64,000 nt of DNA, from positions 62,001 to 126,000 of the forward strand of contig JAPDDQ010000019.1 of NCBI GenBank assembly GCA_027587225.1, given 5' to 3'. This document shows positions 29,899 to 38,752 of the stretch, one piece after another; position 1 is the first letter of the stretch; each line of letters begins with the position of its first letter. This DNA is from Solirubrobacter taibaiensis. Its GTDB lineage: Bacteria > Actinomycetota > Thermoleophilia > Solirubrobacterales > Solirubrobacteraceae. Both the position numbers and the translations under genes were made by a program. Below the pieces are notes generated by a model that was not told the DNA's origin, did no database searches, and was given only the letters and a program-made list of their open reading frames with translations.

Positions 29899-31694
29899 GG
29901 TGTGGGGGTCGCCGTGGGAGCGGTGTTGGGGTCAGGCACGACGGCAATGGTGACCGTGCCACCGGTCGAACGCCGCGTCCCGGCCTCCGGCGACTGCCCG
30001 ATCACGCGCCCGATCAGGTTCGGATCGGCCGAGGGCCGGTCGGTGGTCTTGACCTTGAACCCGGCCTCCTCGAGCGTCTGCGTGGCCTCCTCGATCGTCG
30101 GGTTGCCCGAGGACACGTCGGGGATCTCCGGGCGCTCCTTGGCCACGACGAGGTTGACGGTCGCCCCCGGCGGGAGGTTCGTGCCCTCCGCCGGGTTCTG
30201 CTCGAGCACGGTCCCGGGCGCCTCCGAGCTCTCCTGCTCGGTGATCTTCGAGCCCAGCCCGGCGGCCTTCAACACGTCATTCGCGCCCGAGCTCGTGTTG
30301 CCCACCACGCCCGGGACGGTGACGAGCTCCTGCCCGCGGCTGACGGTCACGGTGATCGTGCGGCCCTTGGTCGCTTGACGGCCGGCGGGGACCGACGTGC
30401 TGATGACGGTGCCCTCGGGCACGCTGTCGGAGTACTCGCGCTCGACCTTGGTCTTGAAGCCCGCGTCGCGCAATGCCTGCACCGCGGCCTCCTCCTCGCC
30501 ACCGACGACGTCCGGCACCGCCGTGGTGCCGGGGCCCGCGGACACGCGGACCTCCACGACCGTGCCCTCACGCACCTCCGAGCCGGCCTCGGGATTCTGC
30601 GAGATCACCTCGTCGCGCTTGACGTCCTCGTCGACCACGTCCTCGAAATCGGGCTCCAGGCCCCGGTCCTGCAGGATGTCGGCGACCTCTTCCGCGTCGC
30701 GGCCGACCAGGTTCGGCACCGTCACGCGGTTGCCGGCGAACAGGAAGTACGCGCCGACCGCGAGGGCCGCCACCGCGAGCGCCACGAGCGCCCACACCCA
30801 CCAGCGCGAGCTGGGCTCGGGCTCCGGCAGAGGCTCGATGACGCGCTCCACCACCGGAGGCCGGGCCGCGGGCGCGCGGCGCGCCTGCTCGAGCGCGGCG
30901 ATGAACTCCTCGGCGCTCTGGTAGCGCCGGTTCGGGTCCTTCTCGAGCGCGCTCATGACCACGGCCTCGAGCGCCGGCGGAATGCCGGGCTGCAGTTGGC
31001 CGGGCGGAACCGGCCGCTCGTTGACGTGCTTGAGCGCGATCGAGATCGGCGCCTCGCCCTCGAACGGCACGCTTCCCGTCAGCAGCTCGTAGAGCACGAT
31101 CCCGGTGGAGTAGAGATCCGAGCGGCGGTCGACCGGGTAGCCGTTGGCCTGCTCGGGCGAGAGGTACTGGACGGTGCCGATCATCGCGCCCGCCTGCGTC
31201 ATCTCCGAGTTGCCGGCGCGCGCGATGCCGAAGTCGGCGACCTTCGCCTGGCCCTCAGGGTCCAGGATCACATTCTGCGGCTTGACGTCGCGGTGGACGA
31301 TCCCCTGCCGGTGCGCGTAGCCGAGCGCGCCCAGGATCTGCTCGGTGAGGCCGATCGCGATGTGCGGCGGCATCGGGCCGCGCTCCTGCACGATCTCCTT
31401 GAGCGTCTGCCCGTCGACGAGCTCCATCGCGATGTAGGGCGTACCCTCCCACTCGGAGCGATCGAAGATGCCGACGATGTTCGGGTGCGTGAGCCCGGCC
31501 GCGGACTGGGCCTCGCGGCGGAAGCGCTCACGGAACTCCGGGTCCTCGGCGAAACGCGACCCGAGCAACTTGAGCGCGACGCGCCGGCCGAGCACCTCGT
31601 CCTCGGCGCACCACACCTCGGCCATGCCGCCGGAGCCGAGGCGCTTCAACGCCCGGTAGCGGCCATCGATGATCGTGTCGCGCGCGACGATCAT
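29895..31694 (-). CDS. pknB: Ser/Thr protein kinase PknB with four PASTA domains
   Basis: A master cell-wall kinase. It starts at ATG 31694 (MIVARDTIIDGRYRAL), overlapping the pbpA stop, giving 599 residues. Kinase domain: LGSGGMAEVWCAED, VALKLLG, HRDVKPQNVIL, ADFGIAR, GTVQYLSPEQ. A membrane helix lies at about 335-355 (WWVWALVALAVAALAVGAYF). Four PASTA repeats then follow outside the cell (about 362-590), each of the VPxVVG type, which in PknB bind muropeptides or lipid II. The Thr/Pro tail (PTATPTP) is short. The order rodA-pbpA-pknB is typical of Actinobacteria. Confidence 0.96.
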   Translation of the reverse strand: MIVARDTIIDGRYRALKRLGSGGMAEVWCAEDEVLGRRVALKLLGSRFAEDPEFRERFRREAQSAAGLTHPNIVGIFDRSEWEGTPYIAMELVDGQTLKEIVQERGPMPPHIAIGLTEQILGALGYAHRQGIVHRDVKPQNVILDPEGQAKVADFGIARAGNSEMTQAGAMIGTVQYLSPEQANGYPVDRRSDLYSTGIVLYELLTGSVPFEGEAPISIALKHVNERPVPPGQLQPGIPPALEAVVMSALEKDPNRRYQSAEEFIAALEQARRAPAARPPVVERVIEPLPEPEPSSRWWVWALVALAVAALAVGAYFLFAGNRVTVPNLVGRDAEEVADILQDRGLEPDFEDVVDEDVKRDEVISQNPEAGSEVREGTVVEVRVSAGPGTTAVPDVVGGEEEAAVQALRDAGFKTKVEREYSDSVPEGTVISTSVPAGRQATKGRTITVTVSRGQELVTVPGVVGNTSSGANDVLKAAGLGSKITEQESSEAPGTVLEQNPAEGTNLPPGATVNLVVAKERPEIPDVSSGNPTIEEATQTLEEAGFKVKTTDRPSADPNLIGRVIGQSPEAGTRRSTGGTVTIAVVPDPNTAPTATPTP

Positions 31695-33079
31695 TGCCCC
31701 AGGGCCTGCAGCACCTGCTTGGCGATCGGGGCCGCGACGGTGCCGCCCTGACCCTGCTCGCGCTCGATGATCACGGCCACGGCGACGTCCTTCGTGAAGC
31801 CGATGAACCAGAGGTCGTTGATCCCCTGCTCGATGTTGATCTCGGCCGTGCCGGTCTTGCCCGCCACCTCGACGCCCTCCAGCGCGGCCGCCGTGCCGGA
31901 GCCTTCGCGGACCACGGACCGCATCATCGTCGCGACCTTGTTCGCGCTGGACTGGGACATCACGCGTTCGGCCTGCTCGGGCATGGGCTCGTCCACGGTG
32001 CGTCCCTCCGGGTCGGTGATCCGCTGCACGAGCCGCGGCTCCATGCGCATCCCGCCGTTGCCGATCGTCTGCGCGACGGTCGCCATCTGCAGCGGCGTCA
32101 CCAACAGCAAATCCTGCCCGATCGCCGTGCGGCCGACGTCCACGCGGTCCGAGCTCATCGGGATGATCTCGTTCTTGACGGTGTCGCGCGGACCGCTGGA
32201 GAACATCTGGCGGTCGGGGTAGTCCATCGGCGGCTTCTTCCCGAAGCCGAACCGGTCCATGTACTCCTGCATCCGATTGCGACCGAGCTTGACGCCGACC
32301 TCGGCCCACACCGTGTTGACGGAGTTCGTGAGGGCCTCGGTGAGCGTGATGTCGCCATAGCTCTGCTTTCCGAAGTTGTTCAGCGGCGTACCCGAGATCA
32401 CCTTCCCGTTCTTGCCGTTCACGCGCGAATCGGGTTGGTAGCGACCGCTGTCTATCGCCGCGGTGGCGGTCACGGTCTTCATCGTCGAGCCCGCCGGATA
32501 CAGGCCCTGGGTGGCACGGTTGAGGGTGCTCGCGGCATCCTGCGGGCGGTCAGGGTCGAACGAGGGCGTCCCCGCCAGCACTTTGACCGAGCCGTCGCGG
32601 ACGCCGAGCGCGACGACCGCGCCCTTGTGGCCTTCGAGCAGGTCGTACGCGAGCTCCTGCGCCCGCGGAACGAGGGTCGTCTGCAGGTCGTCACCCACCT
32701 GCGGCTCGGAGATCAGCGAGTCGACCAGACTCGACAGCTCCTCCTTGCGGCCGACGAGCGCGTCGTTGTAGTAGTCCTCGAGGCCCTGGCGCCCGAAGCG
32801 CACGCTGTCGAAGCCGACCGGCAGCGCGAACAACCGCCCCGTCGGGTAGCGCCGGCCGAAGCGGTCACCGGACAGCCGCGTGCTGCCCGCGAGCACGTCC
32901 TTGTTGGCGGCCCGGATCACTCCCCGCTTGATCTGCTGCTCCTCGATCCGCACCCGCGCGTTCTTCGGGTTCTCGCGCAGCCGCTGCTGGCCGAACACGG
33001 CCCAGCGCGACGTGAAGCCGATCAGCACCGCGAACAGGAGCAGGAACACGAGGAAGAGGCGATAGATCGGGACGTTCAT
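31691..33079 (-). CDS. pbpA: Peptidoglycan transpeptidase, class B penicillin-binding protein (PbpA)
   Basis: A D,D-transpeptidase that cross-links peptidoglycan with RodA. In the 462 residues, the N-terminal anchor is VPIYRLFLVFLLLFAVLIGF. The catalytic Ser tetrad is STMK in YPAGSTMK, the second motif SVN in LTNSVNTVW and the third KTG in VAGKTGTAE. The dimerisation domain about 55-130 is present. It overlaps rodA by ATGA. A matching RodA upstream indicates a bifunctional polymerase complex, phosphorylated by PknB in mycobacteria. Confidence 0.95.
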   Translation of the reverse strand: MNVPIYRLFLVFLLLFAVLIGFTSRWAVFGQQRLRENPKNARVRIEEQQIKRGVIRAANKDVLAGSTRLSGDRFGRRYPTGRLFALPVGFDSVRFGRQGLEDYYNDALVGRKEELSSLVDSLISEPQVGDDLQTTLVPRAQELAYDLLEGHKGAVVALGVRDGSVKVLAGTPSFDPDRPQDAASTLNRATQGLYPAGSTMKTVTATAAIDSGRYQPDSRVNGKNGKVISGTPLNNFGKQSYGDITLTEALTNSVNTVWAEVGVKLGRNRMQEYMDRFGFGKKPPMDYPDRQMFSSGPRDTVKNEIIPMSSDRVDVGRTAIGQDLLLVTPLQMATVAQTIGNGGMRMEPRLVQRITDPEGRTVDEPMPEQAERVMSQSSANKVATMMRSVVREGSGTAAALEGVEVAGKTGTAEINIEQGINDLWFIGFTKDVAVAVIIEREQGQGGTVAAPIAKQVLQALGQ

Positions 33080-34362
33080 GCCGGCTTCCGCGCCCGGTCG
33101 GAGATCAACAGCAGGAGCGCGAGCAGGATGAAGTTCGCGACGATCGAGGATCCGCCATAGCTCACGAAAGGAAGGGTGACGCCCGTGAGCGGGATCACGC
33201 GCGTGACGCCGCCCACGATCACGAACACCTGCAGCGCCATCACCGCGGTCAGGCCGGTCGCGAGCAGCTTCGAGAAGCTGTCGGTCGCCAGCGTGGCGAT
33301 CTTGAAGCCGCGCTCGGCGATCAGCAGGTAGGTCGCGATCACGCCCGCCCCGCCCACGAGACCGAGGTCGTTGACGATGACGGCGTAGATCATGTCCGTT
33401 TCGGGGGCTGGGATGAGCCGCCCGCCGCCGGGCACGTTGAGCACGGCGGCGCCGAGGCCGCGGCCGAACAACCCGCCGTCGGCCTGGGCGAACATCCCGT
33501 TGGCGATCTGGTAGCCCGTGCCGTCATAGGTCGCGAACGGGTCCAGCCAGATGTCGATGCGGTCCTGCACGTGGCCGACCGTGGTGGCGAAGAACCACGC
33601 GCCGACGCCGAACATCAGCAGACCGATGACGACGAAGCTGAGCCGGTTCGTGGCCACGTACAGCAGGGCCAGGAACGCGCCGAAGTACATCAGCGACGAG
33701 CCGAGGTCGCGGATGAACACGAGCATGAACATCGCGGCGCCCCAGACCACGAGCAGCGGCCCGAGGTGCTTGAGCGGCGGGATCGTGACCCCGAGGATGC
33801 GGCGCGAGCCCTGCACGAGCACACGACGGTTGTCCTGCAGGTAGGCCGCCAGGAAGATGACGATCGCGATCTTGCCCAGCTCGGACGGCTGGAACGAGAT
33901 CGACCCGACCCCGACGCCGAGATAGGCCCCGTTGACCTGCTGGCCGATGCCGGGCACGCGCGGGAGCAGCAGCAGCGCGAGGCCGGCGAGCGCGATCGTG
34001 TAGCGGTAGCGCTCCAGCACGCGGAAGTCGCGCAGCAGGAAGATCGTCAGCGCGAACGCGATCAGGCCGATCACGAACCACTGCGCCTGCACGCGCGCGA
34101 GGTCCTCGTCGATGCGGTAGATCACGACGAGCCCGAAGCACGCCAGCACGGCGACCAGCGGGAACAGGTACGGGTCCGCGTGGGGCAGCGTGAAGCGGAT
34201 CACGAGGTGTGCGACGAAGCACAGCCCGAGGAAGATCCCCCCGTACGTCAGAGAGACGTTGGAGAGGACCTCGTTGCGCTGGATGAAGATGGCGGCGAAG
34301 CCGACGGTCACCAGCAGCGACGCCGGGATCAGCGCCATCAGCTCGCGGTTGCGGGCGGACAT
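33076..34362 (-). CDS. rodA: Lipid II polymerase RodA/FtsW (SEDS family)
   Basis: A peptidoglycan glycosyltransferase with about ten membrane helices in 428 residues. Hallmark blocks are FQPSELGKIAIVIFLAAYLQ, DLGSSLMYFGAFLALLYVA, GTGYQIANGMFAQADGGLFG, ETDMIYAVIVNDLGLVGG and the C-terminal PLTGVTLPFVSYGGSS. The PSE and GGSS motifs define the family. RodA is chosen over FtsW because of the PbpA partner; the FtsW name is possible. It overlaps pbpA by 4 nt. Confidence 0.93.
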   Translation of the reverse strand: MSARNRELMALIPASLLVTVGFAAIFIQRNEVLSNVSLTYGGIFLGLCFVAHLVIRFTLPHADPYLFPLVAVLACFGLVVIYRIDEDLARVQAQWFVIGLIAFALTIFLLRDFRVLERYRYTIALAGLALLLLPRVPGIGQQVNGAYLGVGVGSISFQPSELGKIAIVIFLAAYLQDNRRVLVQGSRRILGVTIPPLKHLGPLLVVWGAAMFMLVFIRDLGSSLMYFGAFLALLYVATNRLSFVVIGLLMFGVGAWFFATTVGHVQDRIDIWLDPFATYDGTGYQIANGMFAQADGGLFGRGLGAAVLNVPGGGRLIPAPETDMIYAVIVNDLGLVGGAGVIATYLLIAERGFKIATLATDSFSKLLATGLTAVMALQVFVIVGGVTRVIPLTGVTLPFVSYGGSSIVANFILLALLLLISDRARKPA

Positions 34363-34365
34363 CGC

Positions 34366-35709
34366 CTAGGAGATGCGGCCTTGTTCGGCGCTGAGCACGA
34401 GGTCCTCGGCGTCGTCCTTGGAACGCAGCTTGTGATCGGTGAAGTTGGCGCGGCGGGCCGCGGGCAGGCTCTGGAGCGTCACGCCGGAGTGGCGGACCGG
34501 CTGATAGAGCTCGATGCCGAGCGGGAGTTCGTACGGCAGCCCGTGGTAGAGCGTCACGACGTTGCCACGGGATTCGTCGACGCCGACGAAGTAGACCTGT
34601 CGCGTCGCGAGCCAGAAGGCGGCGATCAGGCCGGCGAGGCTCCCGAGCGCGATCAGCTTTCCGGGCGAGAAGAGCCGGCGGATGCCCTTGCGGCGCCGCT
34701 TCGGGCTCGGCGGCGCGTGGTTGCGCTCCTCTTCTTCATCGATCAGCTGCGCGCGTGGGCGGACCGCGGAGAGCGCGACGGTCCCGGAGGCCCGGTACTC
34801 GGCCTCCGCGTCGTCGCTGGCCCGGCCGCGGACGGCGTCCGTAGCGCGCGTGTGGCCCGTCGGCCGGCTGACGCCCTGGCGCGGCTCGGCGACCGCTTCG
34901 CCGCTGAAGGTCTCGTACTCGTTCGTCTCCCCGTCATTGGGGATCTCGTACGCCTCGGTGGGCGTGTCCAGCGGGGAGCCGACGGGCGCGTCGATCTCCT
35001 CGAGCCGGAACAGGACGACCGTGATGTTGTCGCGCCCGCCGTTGGCGTTGGCCGCCGCGATCAGCCCGCGGCCGATGTCTTCCAGTGAGCGACCCTCGCC
35101 GACGAGCAGCGGCGCGAGGTCGGGCTCGCGCACCATCGACGTCAGGCCGTCCGAGCAGAGCAGGAACAGGTCGCCGGCGTGCGCGGGCTCCTCGAGGATG
35201 TCGACCTGCACGTTCGGCTCGGGCCCGAGCGCGCGCGTGATCACGGACCGCTGCGGGTGCGTCTCGGCCTGCTCCTCGGTGAGCTTGCCGCGGGCGACCA
35301 GCTCGGCGACGAGCGAGTGGTCCGTGGTGATCCGCCTGACCTCACCGTCGCGGACCACGTAGCAGCGCGAGTCGCCCACGTGGGCGATCGTCACCACGTG
35401 CTCGCCGACGTGCGCGGCGGTGACCGTCGTGCCCATCCCGGCGCGCCCGGACTGCGTCCGTGAGCGCTCGTTGATGTGCCGGTTGGCCTCTTCGATGATG
35501 TGCCGCAGCCCGGGTCCGGGGCCCGCGCCGTCGGGCAGGCCGGGGCCGAACGCCTCCACGGCCATCTCCGACGCGACCTCGCCCGCCTGCGCGCCACCCA
35601 TGCCGTCGGCGACGACGAACAGCGGGGAACGCACGAAGTAGTTGTCCTCGTTGCCCTGCCGTTGCAGGCCGAGGTCGGACCCGTGCCAATGCTCAGCGAT
35701 TCGCAACAT
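34366..35709 (-). CDS. pstP: PP2C-family Ser/Thr phosphatase (PstP)
   Basis: Reverses PknA/PknB phosphorylation. In the 447 residues, the catalytic domain about 1-240 has QGNEDNYFV, FVVADGMGGAQAGEVASEMA, AHVGDSRCYVVRDGEV, LLCSDGLTSMV and GGRDNITVVLFRLEE; its Asp residues bind the metal ions. A linker and an Arg/Lys-rich patch precede a membrane helix at about 350-370 (LIALGSLAGLIAAFWLATRQ), followed by an external region of about 75 residues. It starts at ATG 35709, abutting fhaB. Confidence 0.94.
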   Translation of the reverse strand: MLRIAEHWHGSDLGLQRQGNEDNYFVRSPLFVVADGMGGAQAGEVASEMAVEAFGPGLPDGAGPGPGLRHIIEEANRHINERSRTQSGRAGMGTTVTAAHVGEHVVTIAHVGDSRCYVVRDGEVRRITTDHSLVAELVARGKLTEEQAETHPQRSVITRALGPEPNVQVDILEEPAHAGDLFLLCSDGLTSMVREPDLAPLLVGEGRSLEDIGRGLIAAANANGGRDNITVVLFRLEEIDAPVGSPLDTPTEAYEIPNDGETNEYETFSGEAVAEPRQGVSRPTGHTRATDAVRGRASDDAEAEYRASGTVALSAVRPRAQLIDEEEERNHAPPSPKRRRKGIRRLFSPGKLIALGSLAGLIAAFWLATRQVYFVGVDESRGNVVTLYHGLPYELPLGIELYQPVRHSGVTLQSLPAARRANFTDHKLRSKDDAEDLVLSAEQGRIS

Positions 35710-36197
35710 CAGCGCTCGAAGTGGAACTCGCTGTCGCCGATCCGGATCGTGTCGCCCGCGTGCAGGGGCGACGCTCCGCGCAGCGGCTCACCGTTGAGAT
35801 ACGTGCCGTTCGTGGACCCGAGATCCTCCAAGACCATCACATCCCCCTGTGGGACGAGGCGTGCGTGCGCAGAGGACGCGAATCCGTCCTCGAGCCGGAT
35901 GTCCGCCTGATCCCCGCGACCGAGCAGGGCTCCCTCGGTGAGATCATAGGCAGAGCCGGACACCAGACCGGCGGCCGTGTTCACGCGCAGCTTCGGACGG
36001 CCGCGGCTCGGGGCCGGCGCGGACGAGGCCGAATGCATGCCCGTCGCGCCCTCGACGTCCGCGCTCGGACCGCTGTAGGCCACCTCGGTCCCGCGCCGCA
36101 GGTCCTTCAGCGCCGAGCGCGCGACCCACAGCAGGAACAGGTACAGCACGGCCAAGAAGCCGAACTTGAGCGCCACGGAGACGGGTTCGAGCTCCAT
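35709..36197 (-). CDS. fhaB: FHA-domain membrane protein FhaB (FipA-type)
   Basis: A phosphothreonine-binding adaptor. In the 162 residues, residues about 8-28 form a membrane helix (VALKFGFLAVLYLFLLWVA), then a linker. The FHA domain has LLGRGDQADIRLEDGFAS, SSAHARLV and DLGSTNGTYLNG. In mycobacteria the counterpart binds phosphorylated FtsZ and kinases at the septum. The stop overlaps pstP by one base. Confidence 0.92.
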   Translation of the reverse strand: MELEPVSVALKFGFLAVLYLFLLWVARSALKDLRRGTEVAYSGPSADVEGATGMHSASSAPAPSRGRPKLRVNTAAGLVSGSAYDLTEGALLGRGDQADIRLEDGFASSAHARLVPQGDVMVLEDLGSTNGTYLNGEPLRGASPLHAGDTIRIGDSEFHFER

Positions 36198-36199
36198 CC

Positions 36200-36958
36200 C
36201 TACTCCAGCTCGAATGTCACTCGCGAGGTACCCAGCTCGATCACGTCGCCCGAGCGGATCGACTGCGGGCCGTCAGCGCGGCGCCCGTTGACCTTGATGC
36301 CGTTGGTGGAGCCCAGGTCGTTGACGATCCACGACCCGCCGGACGGCCGCACCTCGGCGTGGCGGCGGGAGACGTTGGCGTCGTCGAGGACGACGTCGCA
36401 GTCGCGGCTGCGGCCCAGCACGGCGCCCCGCGAGGCGACCGTCACGCTCCCGGCACCTTCCACGTGCAGGCGAGCCTCGCCGCGGCGCGGGTCGGGCTCG
36501 CGCAGCGGCTCACTCAGCCGGGCGGAGGCGGAGTAGACCTGCGTGTGGCCCTCGTCGCCCTGGCTCGGCGGCTCGTGCTCGCGTCCAGCGGGCTTGACGA
36601 GCCGCGCCTGGATGCCGAACTCGCCCAGCCGGAGGCGCTCATCCGTGCGGAAGGAGATCTTCGGGCTCGTCATCAACGCGATCTTCTCGCGCCGCGCGTG
36701 CTCGAGCAGGTACCCGGCCAGCTCCTGGGCGAGCTCGTCCTCGTAGCCCTCGAACTGCTTGCGGTCTTCCTTGGACAACCAGACGGCGTACTCATTGGGG
36801 GCGTAGACGCGCGAGAGGGACTGGACCTTGTGCTCTTCCATCTCCTTCGCGAGCTTGCGCGCGATCTCGACCGGCCGCACCTCGGACTTGAAGGCACGTG
36901 AGAACGTGCCCTCGACGAGCCCGGCGAGCTTGGATTCGAGGTTGCGCAGTACGCTCAT
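36200..36958 (-). CDS. fhaA: FHA-domain protein FhaA with DUF3662 domain
   Basis: A cytoplasmic adaptor. In the 252 residues, the N-terminal DUF3662 domain begins NLESKLAGLVEGTFSRAFKS and has PVEIARKLAKEMEEHK and NEYAVWLSKEDRKQF. The FHA domain (about 165-250) has AVLGRSRDCDVVLDDANVSR, RRHAEVRP and DLGSTNGIKVNG. In mycobacteria FhaA binds the pseudokinase domain of MviN/MurJ to restrain wall synthesis. The order fhaA-fhaB-pstP-rodA-pbpA-pknB matches the mycobacterial operon, except that pknA is not next to pknB. Confidence 0.95.
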   Translation of the reverse strand: MSVLRNLESKLAGLVEGTFSRAFKSEVRPVEIARKLAKEMEEHKVQSLSRVYAPNEYAVWLSKEDRKQFEGYEDELAQELAGYLLEHARREKIALMTSPKISFRTDERLRLGEFGIQARLVKPAGREHEPPSQGDEGHTQVYSASARLSEPLREPDPRRGEARLHVEGAGSVTVASRGAVLGRSRDCDVVLDDANVSRRHAEVRPSGGSWIVNDLGSTNGIKVNGRRADGPQSIRSGDVIELGTSRVTFELE

Positions 36959-37015
36959 GCGCCGCTACGCGGATGGGAAGGCCATGATTGCCGGTGCACA
37001 GTATCCGGCCCGGCG

Positions 37016-38665
37016 TCACGGCTCCACCACCGGCACTCGCCGTAGGTGGGGGATCGCGAGCGCGAGCGCCCCCGCGAGGACGCTGACGGCAATGGTGTGG
37101 CGCGGCTCTACGACGCCGATCGCGTCGGCAATCCCGACCGTTGCGGCCCCCAGTCCGGCGGCCCAGGCGCACGCGCCGATGAAATCGATCGCAAGCCACC
37201 GGCCGCGGACGATCCACGGCAGGACCGCGGCCGCGACGGCCCACAGCGCCACGTAGAGCAGCACGCCGCTCTCGAACAGTGGCCGCAGCACGAGGTCGAC
37301 GGCCTCGTCGACGCTCGCGCCCTCGGCCAGAGGCCGACCCTCGATCAAGATCGCGCGGCCGAGCAGCGGCGCGGCCAGCAACGCCCACCAGGCGCCGAGC
37401 CCCCCGAGCGCGGCGCGGGTGAACCAGCCCTGCGCGCGGCCCGCGAGTGCCGGGTACGCGCCCGCGACGGTCGCGACGCCCAACAGCGGCGCGAGCGCGG
37501 GCACCGACCACAAGAGGCCGTGGCGGCGTAAGAGCAGCGGGACCGGGGCGAGCGCGAAGCCGACCAGCAGCGCGGCGCCGGGGTACTCGACCGACAGCGC
37601 GGCAACCGTCGCCACCGCGGTGGCCAGCCACCCGAGCCGCGGGAGCAGCGCGACGGCGACCACGGCCGCGAGCGCGCCCACGACCGGCTGCTCGGCCCAG
37701 GCCAGCGCGACGGCGCACAGCCCACCCGCGGCGACGGCGGCGAGGCCACGCGCGGCGCCCCGCGGGAGCGCGATCGCGGGGGCGTCGAACGGGAGCGCGA
37801 CCGTGCCGCCTTCGTCGGACACCTCCGGGAGCGCGTCCGCGAGCGCGTCGGCCAGCTCGTCCAGCGTGCCGCGCTCGGCGGGCTTCGGCCGGACGGCGCG
37901 ATCGATCGCCGCGCACAGCTCGGGCGGGAGATCCTTGCGCTGGCGCTTGAGCGGCGGGAGCACGGTGCCGACGCGCCGGGCGGTGGCGGCCGGCGATCCC
38001 GCACGGACCGGATGGACGCCCGCGAGCGCCTCGTAGAGCACGATCCCGAGGCTGTAGAGGTCGCAGCGGTGGTCGATCCGCTTGCCCTCGGCCTGCTCGG
38101 GCGCCATGTAGGCGAGCGTGCCGACGACGTCGCCGGTGCGGGTCAGCGGCTCGTCCCCGGCCAGGTGGGCGACGCCGAAGTCCGCGAGCTTGGCCACACC
38201 GGCGGCTGAGCGGGGCGCGTCGGGGATCAGCACGTTCTGGGGCTTGACGTCGCGGTGCACGACGCCGCGCTCGTGCGCGTGCTCGAGCGCGCCGCACAAC
38301 GCGAGCCCGATCGCCAGCACGTCGCGGTCGCTCAGCAGCCCGTCCGCGTTCAGGTCGTCGACCGTGCGGCCGTGGACCAGCTCGGACACCAGGTAGCGCG
38401 CCTGCTCGTCCTGGCCCGCGTCGAAGATGGCGACGATCCCGGGATGGTCGAGCCGGCCGGCGGCGAGCGCCTCACGCTGGGCGCGCGTCGGATCGCCGCT
38501 GCCGCCGGACGGGATCACCTTGACCGCGACCGCGCGCTGGAGCCGCTCGTCCGTCGCCGCGTAGACCGTCCCGAACCCGCCCGCGCCGAGGCGTTGGCCG
38601 AGCCGGTAGCGGTTCAGGACGAGGTCCGCCGCGAGCGGAGCCGGGAGCTCGTCCGTGATCTCCAT
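37016..38665 (-). CDS. Ser/Thr protein kinase with multi-pass membrane C-terminus
   Basis: A 549-residue kinase, start ATG 38665. The N-terminal catalytic domain (about 1-260) has RYRLGQRLGAGGFGTVYAAT, VAVKVI, HRDVKPQNVLI, LADFGVAH and GTLAYMAPEQ. The C-terminal half contains about eight to ten hydrophobic segments (GLAAVAAGGLCAVALAWA, GALAAVVAVALLPRLGWLA, WALLAAPLLGRAILI, LLYVALWAVAAAVLPWIV) and little soluble sequence. A sensor with membrane-embedded input is likely, but no family name is certain. It lies upstream of fhaA and has its own 50-nt gap. Confidence 0.88.
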   Translation of the reverse strand: MEITDELPAPLAADLVLNRYRLGQRLGAGGFGTVYAATDERLQRAVAVKVIPSGGSGDPTRAQREALAAGRLDHPGIVAIFDAGQDEQARYLVSELVHGRTVDDLNADGLLSDRDVLAIGLALCGALEHAHERGVVHRDVKPQNVLIPDAPRSAAGVAKLADFGVAHLAGDEPLTRTGDVVGTLAYMAPEQAEGKRIDHRCDLYSLGIVLYEALAGVHPVRAGSPAATARRVGTVLPPLKRQRKDLPPELCAAIDRAVRPKPAERGTLDELADALADALPEVSDEGGTVALPFDAPAIALPRGAARGLAAVAAGGLCAVALAWAEQPVVGALAAVVAVALLPRLGWLATAVATVAALSVEYPGAALLVGFALAPVPLLLRRHGLLWSVPALAPLLGVATVAGAYPALAGRAQGWFTRAALGGLGAWWALLAAPLLGRAILIEGRPLAEGASVDEAVDLVLRPLFESGVLLYVALWAVAAAVLPWIVRGRWLAIDFIGACAWAAGLGAATVGIADAIGVVEPRHTIAVSVLAGALALAIPHLRRVPVVEP

Positions 38666-38752
38666 TGCAGGCGATTTCGCTGCAACGGCGTAATTCCCTC
38701 CGATCGCCCTGTCATCCTGGGAAGACCAGTCGCCGCTGAGGAGACCCGAACT

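Noticed and set aside
31695..32309. Upstream extension of pknB to 32309
   Set aside because: It overlaps pbpA in another frame without motifs; ATG 31694 overlapping the pbpA stop gives the normal kinase N-terminus.
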